Origin: Branchiibius cervicis | Lineage (GTDB): Bacteria > Actinomycetota > Actinomycetes > Actinomycetales > Dermatophilaceae | Direction of reading: 5' to 3' | Length of the DNA: 64,000 bases | Assembly: GCF_042661605.1 (NCBI RefSeq) | Contig: NZ_JBHSWJ010000002.1 | Location: 2,108,001-2,172,000 of the forward strand | Shown here: positions 26,149-34,363 of the stretch, piece after piece | Numbering within the stretch: position 1 is the first letter of the stretch | Layout of the letters: every line of letters begins with the position of its first letter | Made by a program: the position numbers and the translations under genes | Notes under the pieces: model-generated | Seen by the model: only the letters and a program-made list of their open reading frames with translations | The model's database searches: none | Told to the model about the DNA's origin: nothing

Positions 26149-27011
26149 TGCGTCGGGCGCGATTCACGGCAGTGACGGACGGTTCACCGGCCACGTAGGT
26201 TTAGAGCCCGACATATCCCTGACTTCGTCCAGTCTGTTTACACCGCAGGCGATTCCGCTGAGCGACCAGGCAGCCTTGGCCGCTCACCGGGCCTACACCA
26301 GTGAGGTCGGTGCTGCGCGCAATGCGATCCAAGAACAGATGGACCGCCTGGATGCGCAACTGTTCGTGCGGGAAATGACTGCTGAGTGGGCGGCCGCGGA
26401 AATAATCGACCTGAACCTCACCCGGGTCGACACCGCAGCGGTATCGATCACCGACGATGAAGAAGACGGCGAACGCGCGGTCTACGTCGCCCGTCGGCCG
26501 CCGAACCGTGCTGAAAGTCTGGGCCAACAGCCGCATACTCAGCGGGTTCTACGAGCGGTTCGCCGTCGACCCAGACGACGGGGACGTGTGGGATGAGGAG
26601 TGGGAGCTAGACGTCGCAAAGCTGCGTCGCGAGGGTGCTTTGGAACAGCCCGATGGCGTGTGGCAGGTTGCCGATGCGGCCAACCAGCAGCGACGGACGT
26701 TGTCGTTTTCCCGGATGAGAACCGACGTGCGAGACAAGTGCCCGCGTGCCCGGTTCGTGGCGTACTTCAACGATGCTGATGGCCCGGTGCTGGACGGACT
26801 GTACGACGCCGATGGGAACCAGGTGTACGGCGACAAAGCCGACCCGAGTTGGCACACCGACTCCTCCGTTCGCGACGACGATTTCGAGAGCGAGACGGCT
26901 GGACTGATCCAGGACATGGGAGACATCGCCCGCGACCACTGGCCGGACACGACGCCGGACTGGGCGTCGCGGGACATCAACCTGATCGACCTCGGCGGGG
27001 CCGAGTCCTAG
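26135..27011 (+). pseudogene. Tagged protein 2, one frameshift
   Basis: The first frame (26,135-about 26,510) carries MTTVDASGAIHGSDGRFTGH, a helical segment and AAVSITDDEEDGERAVYVAR. The rest continues in the +1 frame: VLKVWANSRILSGFYERFAV, then RFVAYFNDADGPVLDGLYDA and the shared PSWHTDSSVRDDDFE. The joined protein is about 290 residues and closely matches the one at 30,790-31,661. The shift lies near gtcggccgccgaacc. Either an assembly error or a real lesion. Ends 7 bases from the convergent ArdC gene. Confidence 0.65.
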
Positions 27012-27018
27012 CTGCGGA

Positions 27019-28056
27019 CTACTCCCAGCCCGCTTCGTCACGCAGCGCGTTGAACGCCTTACCCGCCTTGTCCAGGGCCTGCGTGACCGCCTTCGGGTCA
27101 CCCTTGGACCAGCCGGCAACGTAACCCGGGCTGAAACTGTTCGGTTGGGCGGCGTCGATGCCTCGCTCCCGCAGCACCATGTAGCTGAACGACTCCGCCT
27201 CAGACTCCATCTGCCCGCGGTGCGAGGCGTAGTCCGGTGCGTCACCGTCACAGTGTCCGCACGCGATGTGCCCTGCTTCGTGCGCCAACGCCTGCGCTTT
27301 CTGGGTGTCCGACAACCGCGAGTCGACGACCAGCTTCTTGCTGGTCGGGCTCACGTACGCGAGGGTGCCGGTCAGGTTGACCGGGTCGCAGCCGGCGATC
27401 TCCTCCTCGTGGTAGCTGAACCCACGCGAGGCAACGAAGTCCTGCAGTGCCTTGCTGGTGCCTGACTCCACCTCGCCGGTGAACGGCTTCGCAGGGTGCT
27501 GGGCGATCGGTTCGCCTTCGGTCTGGCTGGCCTCGAAGACCGCGACCGCGGAGAACCCCGCCGTGATCTGCTTCTTGCGGGTTTTGCCTGGGCGGTCCGG
27601 ATCCTCCTCGGTGATCCACTTCTTGTTCGGCCCCAGGATGTAGAGAGCCTTCTGACCCTTGGTGACTTCGCGTCCAGCCTTCTCCCACTGGCGGAACCCG
27701 CGCGCGTCGATGGTCCCCATCCGGGTGAAGATCTGATCGGGCTCGGTCAACCCTTCGCGTTGCGCGACTTGCAACGCCGCCAGCATCTGGTTGTTGGTCG
27801 ACCACCGAGACATGCCGTTGGCGCGTCGTGCGTCCAGGTAGGCACCCAGTTGCCCGGACTCGACCAGGTCGCCGACCGCCTTCTCCAGGTCGGCCTTCAT
27901 CGCCTCGACCCGATCTTTGCCTTTGAGGTCGGCGTACGGGCTGGCAGCAACGACCGGGTGCTCCAAGCTCAGTCCGTCGTCAGGTTCCCCCGCAATGTGC
28001 CCAGCGAACTTCCCGTCAGCACCGTGGATTGCGCCTGTGATGTCAACCGTGGTCAT
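27019..28056 (-). CDS. Tagged ArdC-type antirestriction protein (ssDNA-binding plus zincin)
   Basis: A 345-residue protein. The tag reads MTTVDITGAIHGADGKFAGH, then AGEPDDGLSL. The ArdC N-domain follows (WSTNNQMLAALQVAQREGL, GFRQWEKAGREVTKGQKALYIL, KKKQ-type basic patch near TRKKQI), then a zincin with AHEAGHIACGH (HExxH type) and downstream ESEAESFSYMVL. ArdC of IncW plasmids protects entering DNA from restriction and has been reported to be carried to the recipient during conjugation. Its presence in the tagged set is the best clue to what the tag does. Confidence 0.82.
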   Translation of the reverse strand: MTTVDITGAIHGADGKFAGHIAGEPDDGLSLEHPVVAASPYADLKGKDRVEAMKADLEKAVGDLVESGQLGAYLDARRANGMSRWSTNNQMLAALQVAQREGLTEPDQIFTRMGTIDARGFRQWEKAGREVTKGQKALYILGPNKKWITEEDPDRPGKTRKKQITAGFSAVAVFEASQTEGEPIAQHPAKPFTGEVESGTSKALQDFVASRGFSYHEEEIAGCDPVNLTGTLAYVSPTSKKLVVDSRLSDTQKAQALAHEAGHIACGHCDGDAPDYASHRGQMESEAESFSYMVLRERGIDAAQPNSFSPGYVAGWSKGDPKAVTQALDKAGKAFNALRDEAGWE

Positions 28057-28075
28057 GCCTTGTTGGTTGGCGGCG
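28057..28075 (-). promoter_or_regulatory. GCCGCCAACCAAC start-abutting motif (copy 2)
   Basis: CGCCGCCAACCAACAAGGC directly before the ArdC ATG. Confidence 0.5.
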
Positions 28076-28083
28076 CACTCCCG

Positions 28084-28962
28084 TCAGCGACGTGAAAGGT
28101 CATCCAGATCAATGACCGCTTCGTACAGGCTGTCCCAAGTGTCCGCCATGTCCGGTTCGAGGCTGGCGTCCCGGCCACCGAACTGCGTCCAGGCTGTCGC
28201 GAACCCGGTTTCGGCAGCCCCTTGCACCAGGGACTCAGGATGTTCGTTTCCGATCATCCGGCAGGGGTCGAAGTCCACGTCAGCCCCGTCAGAATCCAGC
28301 ACGGCGTCGATCTGCCAGTAGTCGGAACCGTCCGGGCGGCGGAGAGCAACGAACCTGCCGCTGGGGCACTCGGCCCGAACCATGTCCCGCAGGCTCTCCA
28401 GGTCACGCTTTGAGGCGATGTCGGTGCCCGCGTTGGAGGCTCGGTGCACCACGTCGATCGGCCTGCCGGGTGTGTCCAGCTCGCGCCGAAGTTTCTCCAG
28501 GTCAATGCGTGCGCTGGCGGCGTCGTGGTTCATCGTGCCGGGCACTGCAAAACGATCCAGGAACGCGCCTACTTCGTCTGCAGGCATCGAAAACTGTTGC
28601 GAGATTCGGTCGCCATCCTCTTCTGGTTCGATCCAAACCACCGAGTCGTCACCGTCGAACTCGTATGTCACCTCGGCCTGAGTTGCCTCATCCGGTTGCC
28701 CACTGGCCGAGGAAACCTCTGCGCGTTCCAGGGCCAGGTGGCGGCCCGCGAGACGAGCCATCTCCTCGTTGATCTGCTCCCTCATCGCAAGCAGATACGA
28801 CTCCATTTCGAGGGTCGCCTCACCCGCACGCGAAAGCCGGTCGGTGAGCTGCGCGCCACCAGGGGTCGACAGGCTGACCGTCGAATCCGCCTCTCCTGCA
28901 ATGTGTCCCGTGAACTTGCCATCGCTTGCGTGGATCGCGCCCGAAGCGTCAACTGTGGTCAT
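28084..28962 (-). CDS. Tagged protein 3
   Basis: A 292-residue acidic protein with tag MTTVDASGAIHASDGKFTGH and AGEADSTVSL. The helical segment (about 40-85) is followed by the domain shared with tagged proteins 2, 5, 6, 7 and 8: an acidic beta-rich part (VTYEFDGDDSVVWIEPEEDG) and RDMVRAECPSGRFVALRRPDG, then a DAVLDSDGADV strand. The ATG at 28,962 follows GAAGGGA; a longer open frame upstream is not used. No leader ORF precedes it. Function unknown. Confidence 0.65.
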   Translation of the reverse strand: MTTVDASGAIHASDGKFTGHIAGEADSTVSLSTPGGAQLTDRLSRAGEATLEMESYLLAMREQINEEMARLAGRHLALERAEVSSASGQPDEATQAEVTYEFDGDDSVVWIEPEEDGDRISQQFSMPADEVGAFLDRFAVPGTMNHDAASARIDLEKLRRELDTPGRPIDVVHRASNAGTDIASKRDLESLRDMVRAECPSGRFVALRRPDGSDYWQIDAVLDSDGADVDFDPCRMIGNEHPESLVQGAAETGFATAWTQFGGRDASLEPDMADTWDSLYEAVIDLDDLSRR

Positions 28963-28981
28963 CGCGTGACTGTCCCTTCTC

Positions 28982-29641
28982 TTAGGTCTGAGGTACTTGA
29001 GGGTGTGGATTCTTAGAGTCGACCCAGGCGTCGAAAGCATCGAGTTCAGGCTGCTCGACTCGGTGGTTGCGCAGCCAACGAGTGGCGTGTTTGAGCTCGG
29101 CTGACAGGACCGGCTTGCCGTCGGCGAAGTCGCGCAGACCGTACGTCGCGTGATACCTCGCGACGTCGGCGGCGTCGGAATCGGTGAACGACTCGCCGCG
29201 CGCAGCCTTGCTGGCGGCTTCATTGAAGCGGCGCACCACCTCAGTGCGTTCTGTGGGAACCGGCTGGCCAGCGGGCACGTAGTACGGCTTGCCCGGCTCC
29301 CCCTGTGTGTAGATCTCGATCTTCTCTCGACGACCCTCTCGAACCCACCGGAACGACTGGCCAGTGGTCGCGAGTCTGCGGTTCAACTCGTAGGTGGGGT
29401 CGTCACTGTTGGCGGTCTTGATCTGTTCAATCTTGGCGCGCAACTGCGCTGTCGACAGGTGAGCGAACTGCTGAGCGATGACGCGGTCGAGGTCGCCCCG
29501 CAACGGCCCGTACTGGTCGTGATCCGGCTGCGCCTCTGCCGCCGATGTCAGCATCACAGACGAATCAGACTCTGCCGCAACGTGACCCGCAAACTTGCCG
29601 TCGGACCCGTGGACCGCACCCGACGCATCGACCGTGCTCAT
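28982..29641 (-). CDS. Tagged protein 4
   Basis: A 219-residue protein with tag MSTVDASGAVHGSDGKFAGH and AAESDSSVML. Its body differs from the other members: helical YGPLRGDLDRVIAQQFAHLS, a YELNRRLATTGQSFRWVREG segment, then a charged region with a possible helix-turn-helix-like end (LKHATRWLRNHRVEQPELDA). The start overlaps the stop of its leader ORF. Function unknown. Confidence 0.65.
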   Translation of the reverse strand: MSTVDASGAVHGSDGKFAGHVAAESDSSVMLTSAAEAQPDHDQYGPLRGDLDRVIAQQFAHLSTAQLRAKIEQIKTANSDDPTYELNRRLATTGQSFRWVREGRREKIEIYTQGEPGKPYYVPAGQPVPTERTEVVRRFNEAASKAARGESFTDSDAADVARYHATYGLRDFADGKPVLSAELKHATRWLRNHRVEQPELDAFDAWVDSKNPHPQVPQT

Positions 29642-29754
29642 GCAGACTCCTCCAGGCCAGGTCGGGTTGCCCCGTGCGCCAAGCGCAGCTCGGTGTGCGG
29701 GGCGCGGACACGCGTCGCGAGCCGCAGGAATCCGGCGGTAACGACCGTGCTCAT
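29638..29754 (-). CDS. Coupled leader peptide of tagged protein 4
   Basis: A 38-codon frame, MSTVVTAGFLRLATRVRAPH, then TELRLAHGATRPGLEESA. ATGA overlaps at both ends join it to the upstream tagged protein 5 and the downstream tagged protein 4. Confidence 0.65.
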   Translation of the reverse strand: MSTVVTAGFLRLATRVRAPHTELRLAHGATRPGLEESA

Positions 29755-30671
29755 GTGGTTTCGCCCCATTCGGCGTCTTCCTCATCGGCCATCCAGGAAG
29801 CGCCGGCCATGGCCGCGTCGAGGTCGACGTCGCTGGCTTTCGCCCAGTGATGTAGGTCGGTGAGCATGTCTTTGACGGCCGTTTGCTTGTCGGCCTCCTC
29901 GCCGTGGGCGGCCAGGTATCCGCCGACGAACGGGCTGATCCGCCGCACGCTAGTGTCGCGGTTGTACTCCGAGCCGTCCGGCCTGAGCACTCCGTCGATG
30001 TTCATCGTCAACAGCCGCACGTCGCCGAAACCGACGCTGGCCTTGAAGTGCGGCGACATGGACGCCTCGGTGTAGACCAGTCCGCCGGACACCCCTTCGA
30101 TGTCCGAGTATGCGGCGGTGTCCCACAGGTCGTCCTCCAAGACTGTGCCGTCGGCGGCGACCAGCTCCCGCGGATGCCACCGGTCGTCGGCGTACTCGTC
30201 GCTGTCGCGGAACGTCACCGTGGCAGCGTCCGGGTAGTACGCCCGCACATACTGTGCTGCGGCGATCGCAGACTTCTCATGCTGCTGCCGCTGAACCGCC
30301 CAAGCAGCATTGCCCAGGTCGAAAGCCCGCCGGGCACTGGACGCCGCCCGCTGCAGCATCTGCTGATCTGGCTCCGGGTCGGTCACGCCCACCTCTGACA
30401 GCGTGGGGTCTTCCGCGGCGCGTCCCAGCACGTCGTCAATGCCCCCTGGGGCGACCGGCGTCGGCTCGATCGAACAGGACAGCATCGTCTTGTCGCCGTA
30501 CTGCTTGGCCGTCAGGTACACGGTCTCCCCGGAACGCTGCGCCGTCACGTAGCGGCTCCCTGCTGGCGGCCCGACGGGCTGCTCCAGGGTCACGTCCGAC
30601 TCGGAGCTGACGTGGCCAGCGAACCTGCCGTCGGACCCGTGGATAGCGCCGGAGGCGTCGACCGTGCTCAT
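29751..30671 (-). CDS. Tagged protein 5
   Basis: A 306-residue acidic protein with tag MSTVDASGAIHGSDGRFAGH and SSESDVTLEQP. It shows a beta-rich segment (YVTAQRSGETVYLTAKQYGD), a helical region and a later part with AAQYVRAYYPDAATVTFRDS and LVAADGTVLEDDLWDTAAY, related to the shared domain of proteins 2, 3, 6, 7 and 8. The C-terminus is very acidic (WMADEEDAEWGE). Starts in an ATGA overlap with its leader. Confidence 0.65.
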   Translation of the reverse strand: MSTVDASGAIHGSDGRFAGHVSSESDVTLEQPVGPPAGSRYVTAQRSGETVYLTAKQYGDKTMLSCSIEPTPVAPGGIDDVLGRAAEDPTLSEVGVTDPEPDQQMLQRAASSARRAFDLGNAAWAVQRQQHEKSAIAAAQYVRAYYPDAATVTFRDSDEYADDRWHPRELVAADGTVLEDDLWDTAAYSDIEGVSGGLVYTEASMSPHFKASVGFGDVRLLTMNIDGVLRPDGSEYNRDTSVRRISPFVGGYLAAHGEEADKQTAVKDMLTDLHHWAKASDVDLDAAMAGASWMADEEDAEWGETT

Positions 30672-30793
30672 GCCAGAACCTCCAGGCCCGGTCGGGTTGC
30701 CTCGTGCGCCGAGCGAAGCTCGGTGTGCGGGGCGTGGCGACGAAGGCGTCGCGAAGCGAGCCGCAGGAGCCCGGAGGCGTCGACCGTGCTCAT
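30668..30793 (-). CDS. Coupled leader peptide of tagged protein 5
   Basis: A 41-codon frame, MSTVDASGLLRLASRRLRRH, then APHTELRSAHEATRPGLEVL. Overlaps the stop upstream and the start downstream by ATGA. The most typical leader of the set. Confidence 0.65.
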   Translation of the reverse strand: MSTVDASGLLRLASRRLRRHAPHTELRSAHEATRPGLEVLA

Positions 30794-31661
30794 CGCAGAT
30801 ACTCCGGGTCGGCGTCGAGGTCGATGACGTTGCACCCGCGCGGCACCCACTCCGCATGGGCGTCGGGCCAGTAATACTCGGCGCGGTCCCCGAGTGCGTT
30901 CAGGTCGTCGTTGACGTCCATCTCGAAGTCGTCGTCACGCGCGGCGAAGTCGGTGTGCCAACTGGGGTCGGACTGGTCGCCGTACACCTGGCTGCCGTCG
31001 GCGTCGTACACGCCTTCCATCTGCGGCCCGTCGGCGTCATCGAAGTACGCCACGAACCGGCCTGCCGGCACCACGTCCCGGACCTCGTCACGGATCGTGG
31101 CGTGCGCCTGCTTCGCGGTCGCACGCTCCGCGGCATCCCTGACTTCCCACAGTCCAGTCGCTGCCGGCTTCCTTGCTTCGGCGCGCAACTTGGTCAGGTC
31201 GACCAAGTCGTCTTCGCGGCCGGCCACCCCGAAGCGTTCCTTGAACGCCAACGTCGAGCCGTCCCGCATCGTGCGGTAGATCGGGTGCATGTCGTCGCGT
31301 CCGGGCACAGCGTCAGCACGATCCGGCCGTCCACATCACTGCGGTCGACGAACACGGTCGCGACCTGGGCGTCACGGATGGAGGGAGTGTCGCGCTCCGC
31401 CCGAGCCAACTGTGCCGCGAAGTCTTTGACTGCCAGGTCGGCGTCGGCATTGTTGATCTGATCCTCGATCGCGTCGAGTGACCGCGCCAGGGCGAGATTG
31501 CGTCGCTCAACCGCTTCGAGGGTCGCGTCGTCGTCCAGTGGGTTGCCCGGGCTGGAGGATCCAGAGGTGAGGCTGACGGAGTCGTCCGCTTCTCCCGCGA
31601 CGTGACCAGTGAACTTGCCATCGCTTCCGTGGATCGCGCCGCTGGGGTCAATCGTGCTCAT
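30790..31661 (-). pseudogene. Tagged protein 6, one frameshift
   Basis: The first frame from 31,661 carries MSTIDPSGAIHGSDGKFTGH, AGEADDSVSL, a helical segment and VFVDRSDVDGRIVLTLC. The remainder is in the -1 frame from about 31,310: RDDMHPIYRTMRDGSTLAFK, then RFVAYFDDADGPQMEGVYDA and DPSWHTDFAARDDDFE. The joined protein is a close paralogue of tagged protein 2. A GTG at 31,308 could restart the second part, but no good ribosome site precedes it. Starts in an ATGA overlap with protein 7; no leader. Confidence 0.65.
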
Positions 31662-32323
31662 GCTGGTTCTCCGTTGCTGCGTCGGGTGGCGAGCTCGCTG
31701 CGCAGTTCTCCCGTTCGACGCTGCAACTCGGCGAGATGCGCGTCGATCGCTGAGTCCAGGTCGGCTGCCGCTTCCTGCGGGGTTCGGGGTGGGTAGTCCT
31801 GGTCGATCTGGTCGAAGCTCAACGTCACTGACCCGGTGCGGTCAGCGCCTTCGGGGTGGTAGTTGGCCAGGTTCACTCGCGCGTTCCACAGCCGGTCAGT
31901 CAGTTCTCCGGCGTCAACCAGATCCAGGTAGGTATTTCCGCCGGCGTCCAGGACCATCGGCTCGCCCGAGCCGTCCAACACGCGGTCGGGAAACCAGTCG
32001 CGGCTGTCGTGGTCGTACTCCAAGACGACCGCTGTCGAGCCTGGGTAGCGCGAACTGAGTTCGTGGCGGATCGAGCGAAGGGATGCACCGTGAGCCTCGC
32101 GGGTCAGCGCTCCCCGCTCGGGGAAGTCGAAGTGTTGCAGCGCCAGATTGGTGTCCAACACGTCGGCGGCCAGGTTGTCGCCAACTTCCATCTGCTCCGC
32201 GTTCTGCGGGACGCCGAGGACCGCAGGCGCCGACGCTAACGTCACGGTCGATTCGGAACTGATGTGGCCGGCGAACTTGCCATCCGCGGCGTGGATCGCG
32301 CCCGACGCATCGACCGTGCTCAT
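31658..32323 (-). CDS. Tagged protein 7
   Basis: A 221-residue protein with tag MSTVDASGAIHAADGKFAGH and SSESTVTLAS. The middle has LRSIRHELSSRYPGSTAVVL and DSRDWFPDRVLDGSGEPMVL, the same fold-like block as in proteins 2, 3, 5, 6 and 8. The C-terminus is a charged helix (DAHLAELQRRTGELRSELA). Stop overlaps the protein 6 start; start overlaps its own leader stop. Confidence 0.65.
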   Translation of the reverse strand: MSTVDASGAIHAADGKFAGHISSESTVTLASAPAVLGVPQNAEQMEVGDNLAADVLDTNLALQHFDFPERGALTREAHGASLRSIRHELSSRYPGSTAVVLEYDHDSRDWFPDRVLDGSGEPMVLDAGGNTYLDLVDAGELTDRLWNARVNLANYHPEGADRTGSVTLSFDQIDQDYPPRTPQEAAADLDSAIDAHLAELQRRTGELRSELATRRSNGEPA

Positions 32324-32445
32324 ATCAGAACCTCCAGGTTGCGTCGGGTTGCCTCGTGCACCGAGCGAAGCCCGATGCGCAAGGTGTGATGGCGAAGGCG
32401 ATGCGGAGCGAGCCGCAGGAATCCAGCGGCGTCGACCGTGGTCAT
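32320..32445 (-). CDS. Coupled leader peptide of tagged protein 7
   Basis: A 41-codon frame, MTTVDAAGFLRLAPHRLRHH, then TLRIGLRSVHEATRRNLEVL. ATGA overlaps on both sides. Confidence 0.65.
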   Translation of the reverse strand: MTTVDAAGFLRLAPHRLRHHTLRIGLRSVHEATRRNLEVLI

Positions 32446-33275
32446 AGCGCTACTCCGGAGATGTTGTCGAGGTCGTACAGGCGGTGGTACTTCCCTCGCG
32501 ACCAGCGCGGTGCCAGACCAGTGCCGTCGATGTTGCCGTAGCCGGACTCGCCGGGTGTTTGCAGAGCGTCGAAGATCTCCCCGTCACCCGGGTCCTCGAA
32601 CGGCAGAGTGTTGCCCTGAACATCGGTGACTGCGTCCAGTTCGTAGCTGCCGTCGGAGTCGATCACGCCGACGTAGCGTGCGGTGGGGCACTGCTCGCGG
32701 ACCCGGTCGCGAACCGTGGTCAGCTCGGCCCGGGCGAGGTCGTCCCGGCTCGACTGCCACCGTGCGGCAGTCAGTGTTCCGACAGCCTGAGACGGCTGCG
32801 CTCCGAGCACCCGTTCCATCGGGCTCAACACGCTTCTGCGGATCTTGTCCACGTCGAGCCCGACATCGGTGCCGTCGCCGTATCGCTGCTGGAATGCAAC
32901 AGCCTGGTCACCGGTCATCGGGTCGCTGCAGGCCAAAAGGTTGTAGTCGCCCTGCGACCAGATGGTCGCTGTCAGGTCGCCGTCGTCTTCGTCGAAGGAG
33001 ATCTCGGCGAACGCGCCATCCGGCAGCCCACCGTCAGCGACCAGCGCAGCGGCCATCTGCCGGGCCTGCAGTTCAGCGACCTTTTCATCCAGGTCTTGCT
33101 GGATCTGGATGATCTGCTCAGCCATGTCCAGATTGGCGGCGTTGATCTGATCCAAGTCGGGACTTGCCTGTGTTACCCCTGCCAACGTCACCGCCGGGTC
33201 CGGCTCTCCCGCAACGTGGCCAGCGAACTTGCCGTCGCTGCCGTGGATCGCGCCCGACGCATCGACTGTGCTCAT
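32442..33275 (-). CDS. Tagged protein 8
   Basis: A 277-residue protein with tag MSTVDASGAIHGSDGKFAGH and AGEPDPAVTL. A coiled-coil-like segment (ANLDMAEQIIQIQQDLDEKV) precedes the shared domain (FAEISFDEDDGDLTATIWSQ, then VREQCPTARYVGVIDSDGSY and DAVTDVQGNTLPF). No leader ORF; the ATG is abutted by the GCCGCCAACCAAC motif instead. Function unknown. Confidence 0.65.
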   Translation of the reverse strand: MSTVDASGAIHGSDGKFAGHVAGEPDPAVTLAGVTQASPDLDQINAANLDMAEQIIQIQQDLDEKVAELQARQMAAALVADGGLPDGAFAEISFDEDDGDLTATIWSQGDYNLLACSDPMTGDQAVAFQQRYGDGTDVGLDVDKIRRSVLSPMERVLGAQPSQAVGTLTAARWQSSRDDLARAELTTVRDRVREQCPTARYVGVIDSDGSYELDAVTDVQGNTLPFEDPGDGEIFDALQTPGESGYGNIDGTGLAPRWSRGKYHRLYDLDNISGVAL

Positions 33276-33294
33276 GCCTTGTTGGTTGGCGGCG
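33276..33294 (-). promoter_or_regulatory. GCCGCCAACCAAC start-abutting motif (copy 3)
   Basis: Directly before the tagged protein 8 ATG; identical to the copy at 28,057 through 19 bases. Confidence 0.5.
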
Positions 33295-33308
33295 GTTCCT
33301 GTTTCCCG

Positions 33309-34265
33309 TCAGACGATGAAGCCGCGGTTGTACCAGTCCAGCAGCCGGTCGCCGTCGTCGTGGTGAAACCCGTTCAGCCACAGCGACCCATCGCCGGCAC
33401 GAACCACGTTGTGCCGAGCCATCTGGGCTTCGGTTGGCTGAACACCGGCACCAAACTCCACGTAGTCGACCCGACCGTCATAGCCAACGATGGCCGGTCC
33501 CTGGTCGACCTCGCGATGGGTGATGCCTCGGCGTAGGTATTCGATTGTTCGGTCGCCCAGGTACGCCGGACCGTCGGTGCGGTGCGGACGACGTTCCTCA
33601 TCGACGGACCATTGCGTCCCTGTCAGCGGGTAGAAGCTGGTTATCGTCCCGTCAGGGTCGGTATGGGAGAGCATGCCTTGGTCGCGCAAGGCTGCCTTCA
33701 CCAGGTTCCCGTCGGGGGTCAAGACGGCGGTCGGCGTGCGGTCGGTGAACTCCACCGGCACGCCCATCTGCCGACACCCGCTGGTGTCGCGCCAAGGTCG
33801 GCCGTCGCGAGTCCATCTGACTACTTGCCGGGAACGCTTGTCGGTGATGACCTCGATGCGGCCGCCTGCCGCTTCGTGCGCTTCAACGTCCCTGAGCATG
33901 GCTTCCGAAGCCGGTCGCTGTGTCGTGAGGCTCAGCCCCAACCCGAGATTGCCAACCCCGGACCGCACACTGTCCGGCCAGTCTTCGACCGGTGTGTTCG
34001 CGATGTCGACGCCGCCCACGATGTGCGGTGGCGTGCCGCCGGTCCGAGGATCCATGCGGGCGTCGCGCAGCACACGCTGTGCTGTACGGCAACGCTGAGT
34101 CAGCACCACATGGTCGTGGCTGGTGCCCCCGGGGTCGACCGCCGTATCCGGTTGATCCGGCACGGGGTCGCCCAAGGTCACCGACGAATCCGCCTCTCCC
34201 GCAACGTGGCCCGCGAACTTGCCGTCGGACCCGTGGATCGCACCCGACGCATCGACCGTGCTCAT
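33309..34265 (-). CDS. Tagged protein 9 (GPA-repeat type)
   Basis: A 318-residue protein with tag MSTVDASGAIHGSDGKFAGH and AGEADSSVTL. It shares TGGTPPHIVGGVDIANT with tagged protein 10. The C-terminal half has two repeats of a MORN-like pattern: RPHRTDGPAYLGDRTIEYLR and RGITHREVDQGPAIVGYDGR. Such G-x-x-HRxxGPA repeats occur in bacterial proteins of unknown role. Starts in ATGA overlap with a leader. Confidence 0.68.
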   Translation of the reverse strand: MSTVDASGAIHGSDGKFAGHVAGEADSSVTLGDPVPDQPDTAVDPGGTSHDHVVLTQRCRTAQRVLRDARMDPRTGGTPPHIVGGVDIANTPVEDWPDSVRSGVGNLGLGLSLTTQRPASEAMLRDVEAHEAAGGRIEVITDKRSRQVVRWTRDGRPWRDTSGCRQMGVPVEFTDRTPTAVLTPDGNLVKAALRDQGMLSHTDPDGTITSFYPLTGTQWSVDEERRPHRTDGPAYLGDRTIEYLRRGITHREVDQGPAIVGYDGRVDYVEFGAGVQPTEAQMARHNVVRAGDGSLWLNGFHHDDGDRLLDWYNRGFIV

Positions 34266-34363
34266 TCGGACCCCTCCTGGTTGTGTCTGGCCGCACCGTG
34301 CGTCGAGCGGAGCCCGGTGTGCCCAGCGAGCCCGAGGAGCCCCGATGCGTCACGAGCCGTCAT
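34262..34363 (-). CDS. Coupled leader peptide of tagged protein 9 (diverged)
   Basis: A 33-codon frame, MTARDASGLLGLAGHTGLRS, then THGAARHNQEGSE. Keeps the DASGLL core and ATGA overlaps on both sides. Confidence 0.55.
   Translation of the reverse strand: MTARDASGLLGLAGHTGLRSTHGAARHNQEGSE

Noticed and set aside
26135..31661. Programmed ribosomal frameshift in tagged proteins 2 and 6
   Set aside because: The shifts are in opposite directions (+1 and -1), and no slippery heptamer or shared stop context is seen.
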